From positions 1 through 64,000 of the forward strand of contig DJMJ01000024.1 in assembly GCA_002435325.1 (NCBI GenBank): 64,000 nucleotides of DNA, given 5' to 3'. The DNA is from Nitrospira sp. UBA6493 (GTDB lineage Bacteria; Nitrospirota; Nitrospiria; Nitrospirales; Nitrospiraceae). Position numbers and translations under genes: made by a program. Below are positions 1-8,692 of this stretch, in pieces; positions within the stretch are counted from its first letter, which is position 1; every line of letters starts with the position of its first letter. The notes under the pieces were generated by a model. The model was not told the origin of the DNA and did not search any database. It saw only the letters and a program-made list of their open reading frames with translations.

Positions 1-86
1 AACCACAGGGGGCAGGTCACCCCCAACGGTCCCTGCAACAGTAATACATGCTTACCGGCGAACCCTTTCAGGCCCCTATTCACCAT
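1..86 (-). CDS. Possible N-terminus of a capsule-polysaccharide-type protein, cut by the left edge
   Basis: An ATG at 86-84 opens a frame that runs without a stop to the window edge (28 codons). It is preceded by AAAGG about nine bases upstream. The residues GKHVLLLQGPLG resemble the opening of capsular polysaccharide biosynthesis proteins, which typically begin with a basic stretch and LLLQGPxGPFF. After LG the sequence diverges from that family, so either the match is chance or a small frameshift follows. Only the upstream neighbour could settle it. Confidence 0.3.
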   Translation of the reverse strand, partial: MVNRGLKGFAGKHVLLLQGPLGVTCPLW

Positions 87-723
87 ATCAGCAGACCTTT
101 TAATACCTACGGGTTAACATCGCGAAGAAAGACTTCTTTCTCTCCACTCACACGCCATCACCATTAGCTCTAGCTCAGTGACCTGTCTTCCCTACAAGAG
201 AGACTACTTGCACAACCGCCCCTAACTCTCAATCTTGGACAAGAATATAATTCTAATTAAATCAGGCATTTGCTAATACTCCTACCTTAGTGCTAAGCAG
301 GGGCAAAGCTGACTCCGACAGATATAATAAGGATAAATATAACCTTCCATTATCAGACTGAAATAAGAGGATGGAAAGAAAGGAACGGACTAATCAGGTG
401 GCTGGAAGAACTCAAGGGGCAACACACGATCAACCCAAACAAAACGGTCTTTGGTCTCCGCCACTGACTTTAGAGGCACGGCCGATATTAGAGTCTCCGA
501 GGGTACCGAAAATCCTTCCAAAATTGAACTCTCAAGGGTATCGGCTCTCTCAGTCTGGTTTAGCAGAGAAGTTGGAGAACCGAGCACCTGCAGCACCAGA
601 CAAAAACATAACAACATGATAAAATAAACAAACACCGAGGCATGACGAAATAAATATTGGGAATCCAAACGCATCATCGGTATTTTATCTAACCCGATCT
701 CGGCTATCTGTCAAGATAATGTA
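87..723. other. Low-GC stretch without a convincing gene
   Basis: This stretch is visibly richer in A+T than the rest of the window and adjoins the insertion sequence. Two open frames overlap each other on opposite strands: 371-619 (+), 82 codons with no family resemblance, and 390-677 (-), 95 codons with a hydrophobic N-terminal segment. Neither has a good ribosome binding site. The minus-strand frame could encode a small secreted or membrane protein, but I would not call it. The composition suggests horizontally acquired or decaying DNA. Confidence 0.4.
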
Positions 724-730
724 TTATTCT

Positions 731-747
731 CCGTAAATATCCGACAG
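731..747. repeat. Left terminal inverted repeat of the IS
   Basis: CCGTAAATATCCGACAG. It matches the reverse complement of 1654-1670 at 16 of 17 positions. Confidence 0.8.
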
Positions 748-1204
748 TCGGTCCTCCTGTGCTGATGGCACTGAAAGTGGTGGTCGCACAGGGACCAATC
801 CCAAGTGCGGCCGGTGGTAATGATAGTGATCCAGAAACAGATGCACCTCCGGCATCAATCGGGGCAGCTCGTCGACGCGATAGGTGCCCCACCCTAAGCA
901 TTCCTTGGGCAACGTCCGGTTGAAACGTTCGATATAGGCTTGTTCGTTCTTCTTGTACCGACGGGCAATGCGATGCCCGCCACAATAGGTGCGAACCTGT
1001 TGCGCAAAGGCGCCCTTGAACTCTGGCCCCCCATCAGTTTGCAGCACGGCGATGCGGCCCGTAAAGCGGTGGGCCATGGCCGTCTGTAAAAAAGCGGCGC
1101 CGTCCTCACTCGTCAGGGCGGATCGAAGCATTACCTCGACCCCTTTCGTGTAGATATCGATCCCGGTGAACGCAAATACGCTCCCCAAGGCCACCGTATC
1201 CATT

Positions 1205-1226
1205 TGAATGACGGCTGAATGACGGC
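1205..1226. repeat. 11-bp tandem duplication that breaks the transposase frame
   Basis: TGAATGACGGC occurs twice head to tail (1205-1215 and 1216-1226). Deleting one copy joins the two transposase frames just before the first catalytic aspartate. Confidence 0.85.
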
Positions 1227-1653
1227 GCGCTGACCCGAGGTGGTCGGCACGGCACCGGGCATCTGATTCTTGTGCCATTTCGAGCGAAGCTCATATTTCT
1301 CGACCAAAATCTCGTAGATCTTGGGAACCGAGAGCCGGATGCGATGTTCACCGTCCAGAAAGTACGCGATCTTCTGGCCGCAGCACTTCTGGTCACGAAC
1401 CCGTATCTCCCAGATCAGCCGCTTCATCGTCGCGGGAACCTGCCGAGCTCAGCGGAGGCCTTGCTTGGCCTGCCTATGACGGTCGAGAAAACCCGAGAGC
1501 CCGGACGTGGCAATCCCTTTGAGCCAGAGCCTGATCGTCTCTCGGTGTCGTCCCAGATGGCCCGCAATCTTCGTATGGCTCAGGCCTTGGACGACCAGCT
1601 CAGCGGCCAGCGTGATTTGGGTGAGTGCCTGCATGTCCATAGGCCCCTATGGA

Positions 1654-1670
1654 CTATCGGATATTTACGG
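1654..1670. repeat. Right terminal inverted repeat of the IS
   Basis: CTATCGGATATTTACGG, the inverse of 731-747 with one mismatch. Just inside it, 1638-1653 contains a short palindrome (CCATAG/CTATGG). Confidence 0.8.
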
Positions 1671-1672
1671 CA

Positions 1673-1693
1673 ACATTGCGGACATCGCAATGT
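1673..1693. repeat. Perfect 8-bp inverted repeat next to the IS right end
   Basis: ACATTGCG, five bases (GACAT), CGCAATGT. It begins two bases outside the right terminal repeat. It may be part of the original target or an element-associated hairpin. No T-run follows, so it is not an obvious terminator. Confidence 0.5.
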
Positions 1694-1859
1694 CGGAATT
1701 TTGAAGCTGTGTCAAAATGAACTTAATAGCGCCCGCAAAAGTCTGGGAAGCCCCGTCCAGACTTTATCTGACTTATAAAGAGAACCACATCAACTCCCGG
1801 AAGGCCACGGCCGAATTCACTCAAAGCCCTGAAAAAACTAAAATCGGCGAGAAAAGACC

Positions 1860-2069
1860 TTATTCCGAACTGCCCAACATATCGTCAATCAGCGGACGAT
1901 TGATGTCGGTGCAGCCGAGGCAGATCGTATCGAAGAGCGCTTCGTGATCTGCGACAAAGTTTCGCGCGTCCGGCAGCTTCTCCGCGTACACCTGGTCATA
2001 GCACGTTTCGCACAACATCATGAGTCCCCGCGAGACGGAGACGGTTTTCCGGCCTGTACTCCCCGCCAT
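1860..2069 (-). CDS. Small protein with two CxxC pairs (probable zinc ribbon)
   Basis: 69 codons from ATG 2069, which lies two bases after the stop codon of the preceding small gene, so translation is probably coupled. It contains CETC and CLGC pairs about 30 residues apart, a spacing compatible with one zinc site. I do not recognise the family. A longer frame reaches back to 2141, but its upstream part overlaps the neighbour in another phase. The neighbour also carries a CxxC, so the two could be one ancestral zinc protein split by a frameshift near 2070. Confidence 0.5.
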   Translation of the reverse strand: MAGSTGRKTVSVSRGLMMLCETCYDQVYAEKLPDARNFVADHEALFDTICLGCTDINRPLIDDMLGSSE

Positions 2070-2071
2070 CT

Positions 2072-2266
2072 CTACACCGATCCCTTCTGTCGCGCGATCC
2101 AAAAATCTTCCGGCTCCAAGTCGATTCCACAAGCCGCGCACTCATAGATGGACTGCCCTTCCGGCAACTGGATTTCTGTCCGAATGATACGCCCTCGGCA
2201 CACATGATAGAACCGCCCTCTCGCGTCCTCATCGTCTAACGGATCACTCTCGTATATCAACACCAT
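2072..2266 (-). CDS. Small protein with a CAAC pair
   Basis: About 64 codons. Two ATG codons are available (2272 and 2266). The second is preferred because GGGAG lies seven bases before it, whereas it almost touches the first. The protein has an acidic start, a single Cys and then CAAC, so it could supply part of a metal site. It ends two bases before the next small gene. No function can be assigned from sequence. A promoter candidate lies at 2293-2322. Confidence 0.5.
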   Translation of the reverse strand: MVLIYESDPLDDEDARGRFYHVCRGRIIRTEIQLPEGQSIYECAACGIDLEPEDFWIARQKGSV

Positions 2267-2292
2267 CGCCATTCTCCCATCAAATAGCTTTC

Positions 2293-2322
2293 AGTATACT
2301 GGCTGCCCCGATCGATCCACAA
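2293..2322 (-). promoter_or_regulatory. Promoter candidate for the small zinc-protein pair
   Basis: Read on the minus strand: TTGTGG, 18 bases, TATACT. The -10 is strong and the -35 weak. It lies about 27 bases upstream of the ATG at 2266. Confidence 0.4.
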
Positions 2323-2343
2323 CGGCCACGCACACGGCTTTAC

Positions 2344-2367
2344 GTTTCACTTTTCACCTTTCACGTC
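2344..2367 (+). repeat. Dispersed TTTCAC-type repeat, copy 1
   Basis: ACGTTTCACTTTTCACC followed by TTTCACG. It is one of seven similar clusters in the window (others near 18711, 27674, 28399, 28616, 30018 and 32339). It sits just downstream of the ABC exporter stop and upstream of the zinc-protein promoter. Confidence 0.6.
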
Positions 2368-2372
2368 CCCGA

Positions 2373-4097
2373 TCACACCTGAAACTGCGCCTCGTACAAC
2401 CCCGCATAGACACCGCCCTTTGCGAGCAGCATGTCATGCGTCCCGTCTTCGACCACTCGCCCATGATCCACGACTACGATGCGGTCCACATCCTGAATTG
2501 TCGAGAGCCGGTGGGCGATAATGATCGTGGTTCGTCCCTTCGTCAGTTCGTTGAGGGCTTCTCTGATTTTCACCTCTGTTTCAGTGTCAATATTCGACGT
2601 GGCCTCGTCAAACAGGACAATGGGCGGATCTTTCAGAAGCACCCGCGCGATCGATACGCGCTGCCTTTGGCCCACGGACAATTTCACGCCCCGCTCCCCG
2701 ATCCAGGTATTGTAACCCTCTGGCAGGGCCATGATGAACTCATGCGCACGGGCCGCTTTGGCGGCTGATTCGACCGCCTCTTGTTCCGCCGACAAATTAC
2801 CGTACAGGATATTCTCGCGAACCGTGCCGTTAAAGAGAAATGGCTCCTGCTGCACCAGCCCGATCTGGCTCCGCAGAAAACTCAAAGGCAGATCACGGAT
2901 ATCGTACTCATCGATCGTGACCGATCCCTCCGTCACATCGTAAAACCGCGGAATCAGTTTGAGCGTAGTACTCTTCCCGGCTCCACTGGGCCCGACGAGC
3001 GCGACCCGCTCCCCGGCCCGCACGGAGATGGTAACGTCGCTGAGAATCTGCACATCCGCCCGATAGTGAAACCGCACGTGGTGAAAGGCCACTTCGCCCT
3101 TCAGCCGTTTCAGCGGCGCGATTGCCCCAGGGCGGTCATGCACATCCGGCACGGCGTCGAGGATATCGAACACCCGTTCGCTGGCGGCCAGCGCATGTTG
3201 CAGCATGTGATTGACGGAATGAATCTGATTGATCGGCACATAAAAGAGGGCCAGGTACGACACGAACATCACGAGTTCGCCGACTGAAAGCTGCTTTTGC
3301 AGCACCTCCCCCACCCCGAACCAGAGCACCAAGACCCCGCCAAGGCTGCCGAGCAGCGTCATCCCAGGCGAATAGAACGACCAGAGACACATGGCCTTCA
3401 AAGTGTCCTGCCGGCACCGATCGCTTTTGCGTCCGAACCGGTCCTGTTCATAGGGCTGCCGGTTGAACCCCATCGTCTCACGGATGCCAGCCAAGGCATC
3501 TTGTAACAAGGCGTTGAGTTCGGCCGACCCTTTACGGATCTCCTTGTAATATCCATGCACACGCTTCGTGAACCCCATCGCGCCAAGGACCAACAGAGGA
3601 ATCGGCAGCAGCGCCAGCAGCGCCAGCTTCCAGTTCAACCAGAACAGCACTCCCATGATGCCAATCAACGTCAACCCCGCGGTAATGACCCCTTCCAGGC
3701 CATCGACGAAGATGCGCTGCATATGCTCGGTGTCATTGAGCACACGCGACATGATTTCTCCCGTCGGCCGGTTCTCGAAAAAGCTGATGGAGAGCCGCTG
3801 CAGCGCCCCGAACACCTGCACATGGAGGTCGTGCACCACCTGCTGTTCCAGCGTGTTATTCAGGCGGATGCGAAGAGAGCTGGCGAGGTTTCTGAGGAGA
3901 TAGGCGGCCACTAATCCAGCAAAAACCCAGCCGAGCAGATCCACCCGCTGACCTTGAATCACATCGTCGATCAGGATTTTCACCAGCCAGGCCGGAACCA
4001 GTTCAAAGGCCGTCGTCAGGCCGGCGAAGAGGAATGTCCCGATCACCATCAGGCGATAGGGACGAAGATACTGAAGCACACGAAGCAGGGTGTTCAC
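2373..4097 (-). CDS. MsbA-like ABC exporter (fused membrane and ATPase domains)
   Basis: 574 residues, the standard length of a half-size type IV ABC exporter working as a homodimer in the inner membrane. The membrane domain covers about residues 15-310 with six predicted segments. The ATPase domain follows: Walker A GPSGAGKST (about 369-377), signature LSVGQ (about 473), Walker B IVLFDEAT (about 493) and a switch histidine in IAHRLST. The closest families export lipid A (MsbA), lipids or peptides; the substrate cannot be fixed from sequence. It follows the deformylase gene by 22 bases on the same strand, so the two are probably co-transcribed. Confidence 0.85.
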   Translation of the reverse strand: MNTLLRVLQYLRPYRLMVIGTFLFAGLTTAFELVPAWLVKILIDDVIQGQRVDLLGWVFAGLVAAYLLRNLASSLRIRLNNTLEQQVVHDLHVQVFGALQRLSISFFENRPTGEIMSRVLNDTEHMQRIFVDGLEGVITAGLTLIGIMGVLFWLNWKLALLALLPIPLLVLGAMGFTKRVHGYYKEIRKGSAELNALLQDALAGIRETMGFNRQPYEQDRFGRKSDRCRQDTLKAMCLWSFYSPGMTLLGSLGGVLVLWFGVGEVLQKQLSVGELVMFVSYLALFYVPINQIHSVNHMLQHALAASERVFDILDAVPDVHDRPGAIAPLKRLKGEVAFHHVRFHYRADVQILSDVTISVRAGERVALVGPSGAGKSTTLKLIPRFYDVTEGSVTIDEYDIRDLPLSFLRSQIGLVQQEPFLFNGTVRENILYGNLSAEQEAVESAAKAARAHEFIMALPEGYNTWIGERGVKLSVGQRQRVSIARVLLKDPPIVLFDEATSNIDTETEVKIREALNELTKGRTTIIIAHRLSTIQDVDRIVVVDHGRVVEDGTHDMLLAKGGVYAGLYEAQFQV

Positions 4098-4119
4098 AGG
4101 GTAGGATCAATCCGGCCCA

Positions 4120-4650
4120 TCAGATGACGGCCGCCGGATCTTTCTTCCAATAATGATCGAACTCGGCAAGCTGAGTGAGCGTCGAGAGATCCGTCATCCG
4201 GTCGAGGAATACCTTTCCGATCAAGTGATCCATTTCATGCTGAATGCAGACGGCATAGAGGTCAGTGGCCTCAAAATCCAAGGGTTTGCCCTTGCGATCC
4301 AGAGCCTTGACCCTGATCACGGAAGGCCGCGTCACTTTGCCGCGCAAGCCATCCACGCTCAAACACCCTTCCCAATTCTCGACCTGCTGCGGCCCATAGA
4401 ATACGATGGAAGGATTGATCAGCACCGTCTCGGGAAAGCCGCCCTCCCCTTCGCAACCCATCACCACAAGCTGAATTGAGCGGGACACTTGAGGCGCGGC
4501 CAATCCGATGCCCGGCTCGTCGTACATGGTTTCAAACATGTCGTCGATCAACCGCTGGATGGCGGAGGATGAGATCTCGCGCGGGCTGAGCGATTCCGCC
4601 TGCTGGCGGAGAACCGGATTTCCAAGTTTCGCTATATTCAAAATCGCCAT
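4120..4650 (-). CDS. def: Peptide deformylase
   Basis: Removes the formyl group from the N-terminal methionine of new proteins in the cytoplasm, using a metal ion. All three family motifs are present: GIGLAAPQV, EGCLS (metal-binding Cys) and QHEMDHLIGKVF (HEMDH supplies two metal histidines and the catalytic Glu). The ATG at 4650 gives the typical start MAILNIAKLGNPVLR (about 176 residues). A GTG five codons upstream (4665) is an alternative. Its usual partner, methionyl-tRNA formyltransferase, is not adjacent; the next gene downstream is the ABC exporter. Confidence 0.93.
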   Translation of the reverse strand: MAILNIAKLGNPVLRQQAESLSPREISSSAIQRLIDDMFETMYDEPGIGLAAPQVSRSIQLVVMGCEGEGGFPETVLINPSIVFYGPQQVENWEGCLSVDGLRGKVTRPSVIRVKALDRKGKPLDFEATDLYAVCIQHEMDHLIGKVFLDRMTDLSTLTQLAEFDHYWKKDPAAVI

Positions 4651-4748
4651 CGATGACAGACTCACTGTTTAGAGGACCAAGGCGTTGACTCGGTAAAAAC
4701 TAACACACCGCTCTTTTTACGCGCAACGGGGCGGTAGATACCCGGTCC

Positions 4749-5540
4749 CTAAGAGTGCTGTCCGGACCGGCGCGGCTCTGGAATTTCAAACATCTCCTTG
4801 TTGGCGTCCCACCACTCCACCCACTCCGCAACCCAGGCCTGGCGATCCTGCTTGGTCGAGGTATCCCAATCGTGAAACTCAGTTTCATGCCGAGTGAGAA
4901 TCCAGAGCGAGTGCAACGCCGACATCGCCACAAACCGCTCCTCATCGGTGACCATCGGGATCAGCGTCGGAATTACCGCCTTCTGCCGCACATAGCGGGA
5001 TTCAAAGGCCGCCGCTTTGCGCACCGAGGGATTGAGATCCTTGGCCATGACCGCAATCGCGTCCGGCGTCTTGGCCGGATCGAGGCGGATGGCGACGCGC
5101 AGGGCATGCTCGCGGACGCGGGGAATTTCGTTCGGCTCTTGCGCGGTCACCAGCAACGCCGGCACGCCCGACACGCCCTTCATCATCGACAGCGTTTCAA
5201 TCGCATTGTAGCGAATCCGCGGGCTCGGCATCGTGAGCGCCTTTACCAATACCGGGATCGACGGCTCACCGAGATGGACGAACTCTCCCATGGCCCAAAA
5301 CTCCTGCTTGCCCTCCAGAAGCGGCAGGAGCGCTTCGGCTCGTTTAATCTCTTCTGGAGTAAGCGGATTCGTATTCGGCGGCACCGAGACATCCGGCACA
5401 TCCTGCGCCTTTGGCGGCGCTTCATACGGAATTTGTGCCAAAACTATGGGCGCCTGCCGCAACGACTCCCCAAACGCAGTCCCGCTGCCGCACAGAGTCA
5501 CCGCACTCAAAATTACACTGACAATGTAAGAACTTTTCAC
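4749..5540 (-). CDS. Exported HEAT-repeat protein
   Basis: 263 residues. The N-terminus has a lysine, a hydrophobic stretch and a probable cleavage site near GTAFGES, so it is likely secreted to the periplasm. A proline-rich linker (about 38-58) is followed by HEAT-like helical repeats (IPVLVKALTMPSPRIRYNAI; VREHALRVAIRLDP; NPSVRKAAAFESR). Such repeats bind other proteins; there is no catalytic motif. It starts 15 bases after the RND pump stop, as the last gene of the efflux operon, so it may assist the pump or share its induction. That role is an inference from position. Confidence 0.65.
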   Translation of the reverse strand: MKSSYIVSVILSAVTLCGSGTAFGESLRQAPIVLAQIPYEAPPKAQDVPDVSVPPNTNPLTPEEIKRAEALLPLLEGKQEFWAMGEFVHLGEPSIPVLVKALTMPSPRIRYNAIETLSMMKGVSGVPALLVTAQEPNEIPRVREHALRVAIRLDPAKTPDAIAVMAKDLNPSVRKAAAFESRYVRQKAVIPTLIPMVTDEERFVAMSALHSLWILTRHETEFHDWDTSTKQDRQAWVAEWVEWWDANKEMFEIPEPRRSGQHS

Positions 5541-5555
5541 AGGCTCCCTCTCCTT

Positions 5556-8500
5556 TCAGACCGACTCGTCGGCACGTTCGTCCACTTCTTCGGCTTCGCT
5601 TCGATGCACCACTTCATACAACACCGGAAGGACGACTAAAATCAAGAATGCGGCCGTCAACATCCCACCCACCACCACACGCGCCAGCGGCTTTTGCGCT
5701 TGCGATCCGATACCGGTCGCCAACGCGGCCGGCAATAGACCGATCGCCGCTCCCAACGTCGCCATCAAGATGGGACGCATCTGCATATCGGCTCCCTTCC
5801 GCACCGCCTCGCGAAGCGTTTCCCCTGTTCGTCGAAACTCTTCAATGCGCGAAATGAGCAAGACGCCGCCGAGAATCGCCACTCCCAACGTTGAAATAAC
5901 TCCCACCGCCGCAGAAATACTAAAATTGGTGTTTGTCATCACCAAGGCCAGCACTCCGCCGACAAGCGCGAACGGAACCGTCGAGAGCACCAACAGCGCA
6001 TTCTTCAACGAATCGAATGTCGAGTAGAGCAGGAACAGAATGATCAGCAGGCTGATCGGAACGATCTTCGCCAACCGCTTCTGCTCGTCCTTCAATTGAT
6101 CATACTGCCCGGCCCATTCCATTCGATACCGTTCCGGCAGACTCACCTCTTTCGCCATGCGCGCCTGCGCCTCTTCGACCGTGCTTTGAAGATCGCGGTC
6201 CCGCACGCTGAACTTGATGGCGATATACCGCTCGTTGTTTTCTCGATAAATAATGAACGCCCCCGTCTGCGTGGTAATGTTGGCCACCTGCTTCAGCGGG
6301 ATGCGGGCCCCATCCGGCGTGCTCACGAGAATATTCCCGATGGACTCCACATCCTGGCGGAACTCCGGCAGAAAGCGCACCACGAGATCAAACAACCGCT
6401 CGCCTTCATAGACCTGGGTAACGGCCTGGCCACCCACCGCCGCTTGCACCACGGCATTGACATCGGCCACTTGCAAGCCGTATCGGGCACTGGCCTCGCG
6501 ATCCACCTGAATCAGCAAATTGGGCTGGCCAACGAGCCGGAACACTCCGAGATCTTTCACGCCGCGAATCTGCTGCATCACCTGCTCGACTTCCACCGCC
6601 TTGGCTTCCATCGTCTTGAGATCGGTGCCGAACAGCTTGATCGAATTTTCACCTTTGACCCCGGACATGGCCTCTTCCACATTATCCTGAATGACCTGGG
6701 AAAAATTGAAGATCACGCCCGGGATATTTTTCAGCTTCCCCTCGATCTCCTCAATCAAGGCCTCCTTGCTCAATCCCGGACGCCACTCGTCCTGCGACTT
6801 CAAGTTGGCTAAAAACTCGGCGTTAAAAAAGCTGGTTGGGTCAGTCCCGTCATCTGGCCGGCCAAGCTGGGACACAATCGTCGTGATTTCCGGCGACTCT
6901 TTGAACAGGCGCCGGATCTCCCCTGTCAGGCGGGCGGCTTGATCGAACGAGATATCCACCGGCATCGTGGCGCGCACCCAGAGATTACCCTCTTCAAGGG
7001 CCGGCATAAACTCACCCCCGAGGAACCGCAAGGCCACCATCGTCACGAGCAAAGCGCCACCCGCAAAGCTGAGCACAACCGCACGATGGGTTAAGGCCCA
7101 ATCAAGCGTCCCCAGATACACGCGGCGCACGCTTCGCACCACCACGGTATCGGCCTCACTGATCTTGCCGCGCAGCAAAAACGAGCACAACACGGGCGCC
7201 AGGGTAAACGCCATCAAGAGCGCCCCCAGCAACGCAAAACCATAGGTGATCGACATGGGCGCAAAGATTTTTCCAGGCACGCCGGTCATCGTGAAGAGCG
7301 GAATGAACGCCACCACAATGATCGCGGTCGACGAGAAGATCGGCCGGCCCACCTGCCGCGCCGCGCGGATAATCTGCTGGTGCGTCGTCAAACCCTGCAC
7401 TTTGCCATGCGCCAGATGGAAGAAAATGCTCTCCACCATGACCAGTGTCGCATCGACGATAATTCCGAAATCGATCGACCCGAGCGAGATTAAATTGGCC
7501 GACTGCCCGATCAGAATCATCGCGGAGAAGGTAAACAGGAGCGACAGCGGAATCGTCAGCGCCACAATCAATGCGGCGCGGAAATGCCCTAGGAACACCA
7601 CCAGAATCACGAACACCAGCACCATGCCGCTAATCAGAATATCCGTCACCGTTTCTACGGTGGTGTGGATCAGCTTCGTACGGTCATAGAACGTCTTGAT
7701 CTTCACTCCTTCCGGCAATTTCCAGGAATTCAACTCCTCGACTTTAGCGCGCACCTTGTCCAATACCGGCAGGGCTTTGTACCCGCGCTGCAGCAACACA
7801 ACGCCTTCGACTACGTCATCCCGGTCGTCGATCCCGACCTTGCCCAGCCGCACCTGATGCCCGACTGACACTCGCCCCAACGTGTTGATATAGATCGGCG
7901 TCCCGTCTTTTTCCGCCACCACCACATTTTCAATGTCTTCCAGCCGATTGATAAGGCCGAGCCCCCGGATATTATAATTCTGCGCCCCGATCGTCAGATA
8001 ATTACCGCCTACGTTGGCATTGCTGTTCGTGAGTGCCGTCATCACTTGTGAGAGACTGACGCCATAACTGATCAGTTTTCCCGGATCGATTTCGACATGG
8101 TATTCTTTCGTCGTCCCGCCGAAGGCTGTGACATCGACCACCCCGGGGATCCGTTTAAACTCCCGCCGCACCTGCCAGTCCTGAATCGTCTTGAGCGTCG
8201 TCAGGTCGGTCCCGTCGCCCGTCAGCTCATAGCGGAAAATCTCCGCAATGGCCCACCAGGGAGATAGTGCAGGTTCCGCCCCTGGCGGGAGTTGAACCGT
8301 CCCGATCCTGTTGAGCACTTCCTGGCGATCCCGGAACATCTCCGTGTCGAAATCGAAATAGACTTTGATGTCACTCAAACCGAAGATCGACAAGGACCGG
8401 ATATCCGTAAGCCCCGGCATCCCGTTCAACGCCACTTCGAGGGGAATCGTGATCTGGCGTTCGACCTCCTCCGCCGACCAGCCGGGATGCTGCGTGATCA

Positions 8501-8645
8501 GTTCCACCATCGGCGGGGAGGGGTCAGGATAGGCGACGATGTCCAGCAGGTGAAAGGCGTAGAGCCCGCCGAAGAGCAGCATCACCCCCAGCGCACACAG
8601 GAGGAACCGCTGAACCAGCGAGATCTCAACGAGACGAGTAATCAT
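5556..8645 (-). CDS. Heavy-metal RND efflux pump, CzcA/CusA family
   Basis: 1029 residues, the normal size for an inner-membrane RND pump with 12 membrane segments and two large periplasmic loops. It exports ions from the periplasm across the outer membrane using the proton gradient. Around residues 388-405 the segment GSIDFGIIVDATLVMVE carries the Asp-Asp-Glu proton relay pattern (GxxDxGxxxDxxxxxxE) of the divalent-cation CzcA-type pumps. The N-terminal AYPDPSPPMVEL is also family-typical. It is the third gene of a tripartite operon, 47 bases downstream of the adaptor. Metal specificity is not certain from sequence; divalent cations such as Co, Zn, Cd or Ni are more likely than Cu/Ag. Confidence 0.88.
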   Translation of the reverse strand: MITRLVEISLVQRFLLCALGVMLLFGGLYAFHLLDIVAYPDPSPPMVELITQHPGWSAEEVERQITIPLEVALNGMPGLTDIRSLSIFGLSDIKVYFDFDTEMFRDRQEVLNRIGTVQLPPGAEPALSPWWAIAEIFRYELTGDGTDLTTLKTIQDWQVRREFKRIPGVVDVTAFGGTTKEYHVEIDPGKLISYGVSLSQVMTALTNSNANVGGNYLTIGAQNYNIRGLGLINRLEDIENVVVAEKDGTPIYINTLGRVSVGHQVRLGKVGIDDRDDVVEGVVLLQRGYKALPVLDKVRAKVEELNSWKLPEGVKIKTFYDRTKLIHTTVETVTDILISGMVLVFVILVVFLGHFRAALIVALTIPLSLLFTFSAMILIGQSANLISLGSIDFGIIVDATLVMVESIFFHLAHGKVQGLTTHQQIIRAARQVGRPIFSSTAIIVVAFIPLFTMTGVPGKIFAPMSITYGFALLGALLMAFTLAPVLCSFLLRGKISEADTVVVRSVRRVYLGTLDWALTHRAVVLSFAGGALLVTMVALRFLGGEFMPALEEGNLWVRATMPVDISFDQAARLTGEIRRLFKESPEITTIVSQLGRPDDGTDPTSFFNAEFLANLKSQDEWRPGLSKEALIEEIEGKLKNIPGVIFNFSQVIQDNVEEAMSGVKGENSIKLFGTDLKTMEAKAVEVEQVMQQIRGVKDLGVFRLVGQPNLLIQVDREASARYGLQVADVNAVVQAAVGGQAVTQVYEGERLFDLVVRFLPEFRQDVESIGNILVSTPDGARIPLKQVANITTQTGAFIIYRENNERYIAIKFSVRDRDLQSTVEEAQARMAKEVSLPERYRMEWAGQYDQLKDEQKRLAKIVPISLLIILFLLYSTFDSLKNALLVLSTVPFALVGGVLALVMTNTNFSISAAVGVISTLGVAILGGVLLISRIEEFRRTGETLREAVRKGADMQMRPILMATLGAAIGLLPAALATGIGSQAQKPLARVVVGGMLTAAFLILVVLPVLYEVVHRSEAEEVDERADESV

Positions 8646-8692
8646 CGATACGTAAAACCTACGGAGCCGTTCGGAAGGTCGTCCACTCGAAT

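Larger units (their letters stand above)
724..1640 (-). pseudogene. IS481-like transposase, inactivated by an in-frame TGA and an 11-bp duplication
   Basis: The frame starts at ATG 1640 with a helix-turn-helix segment (LSHTKIAGHLGRHRETIRLW). It meets an in-frame TGA at 1451-1449 and continues in the same frame through 1427 (MKRLIWEIRV). A tandem 11-bp duplication at 1205-1226 then shifts the frame. The rest carries the DDE catalytic core: D in VIQMDTVAL, D in LQTDGGPEF, E in YIERFNRT. Removing one 11-bp copy restores AVIQMDTVA exactly, giving a protein of about 301 residues, the usual size for a small IS481-type transposase. As it stands the gene cannot make a full-length enzyme. Confidence 0.85.
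731..1670 (-). mobile_element. Decayed IS481-like insertion sequence, about 940 bp
   Basis: The element is bounded by a 17-bp terminal inverted repeat with one mismatch: CCGTAAATATCCGACAG at 731-747 and its complement at 1654-1670 (CCGTAAATATCCGATAG). A single transposase frame fills the inside on the minus strand but is broken twice. I see no obvious target-site duplication directly outside the repeats. The transposase stop codon lies a few bases beyond the left repeat, so the true left end may be slightly further out. The IS481-like assignment rests on size, the N-terminal helix-turn-helix and the rve-type catalytic core. Confidence 0.8.

Noticed and set aside
371..677. Overlapping ORFs of 82 (+) and 95 (-) codons
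   Set aside because: They overlap each other, have no good ribosome site and no recognisable family. The minus-strand one has a hydrophobic start, but this is not enough.
1449..1451. TGA in the transposase as selenocysteine or programmed stop
   Set aside because: Transposases of this group do not use selenocysteine, and a second lesion follows, so ordinary decay is more likely.
4755..5639. 294-codon open frame on the plus strand
   Set aside because: Antisense to the HEAT-repeat protein; shadow translation rich in Arg and His.
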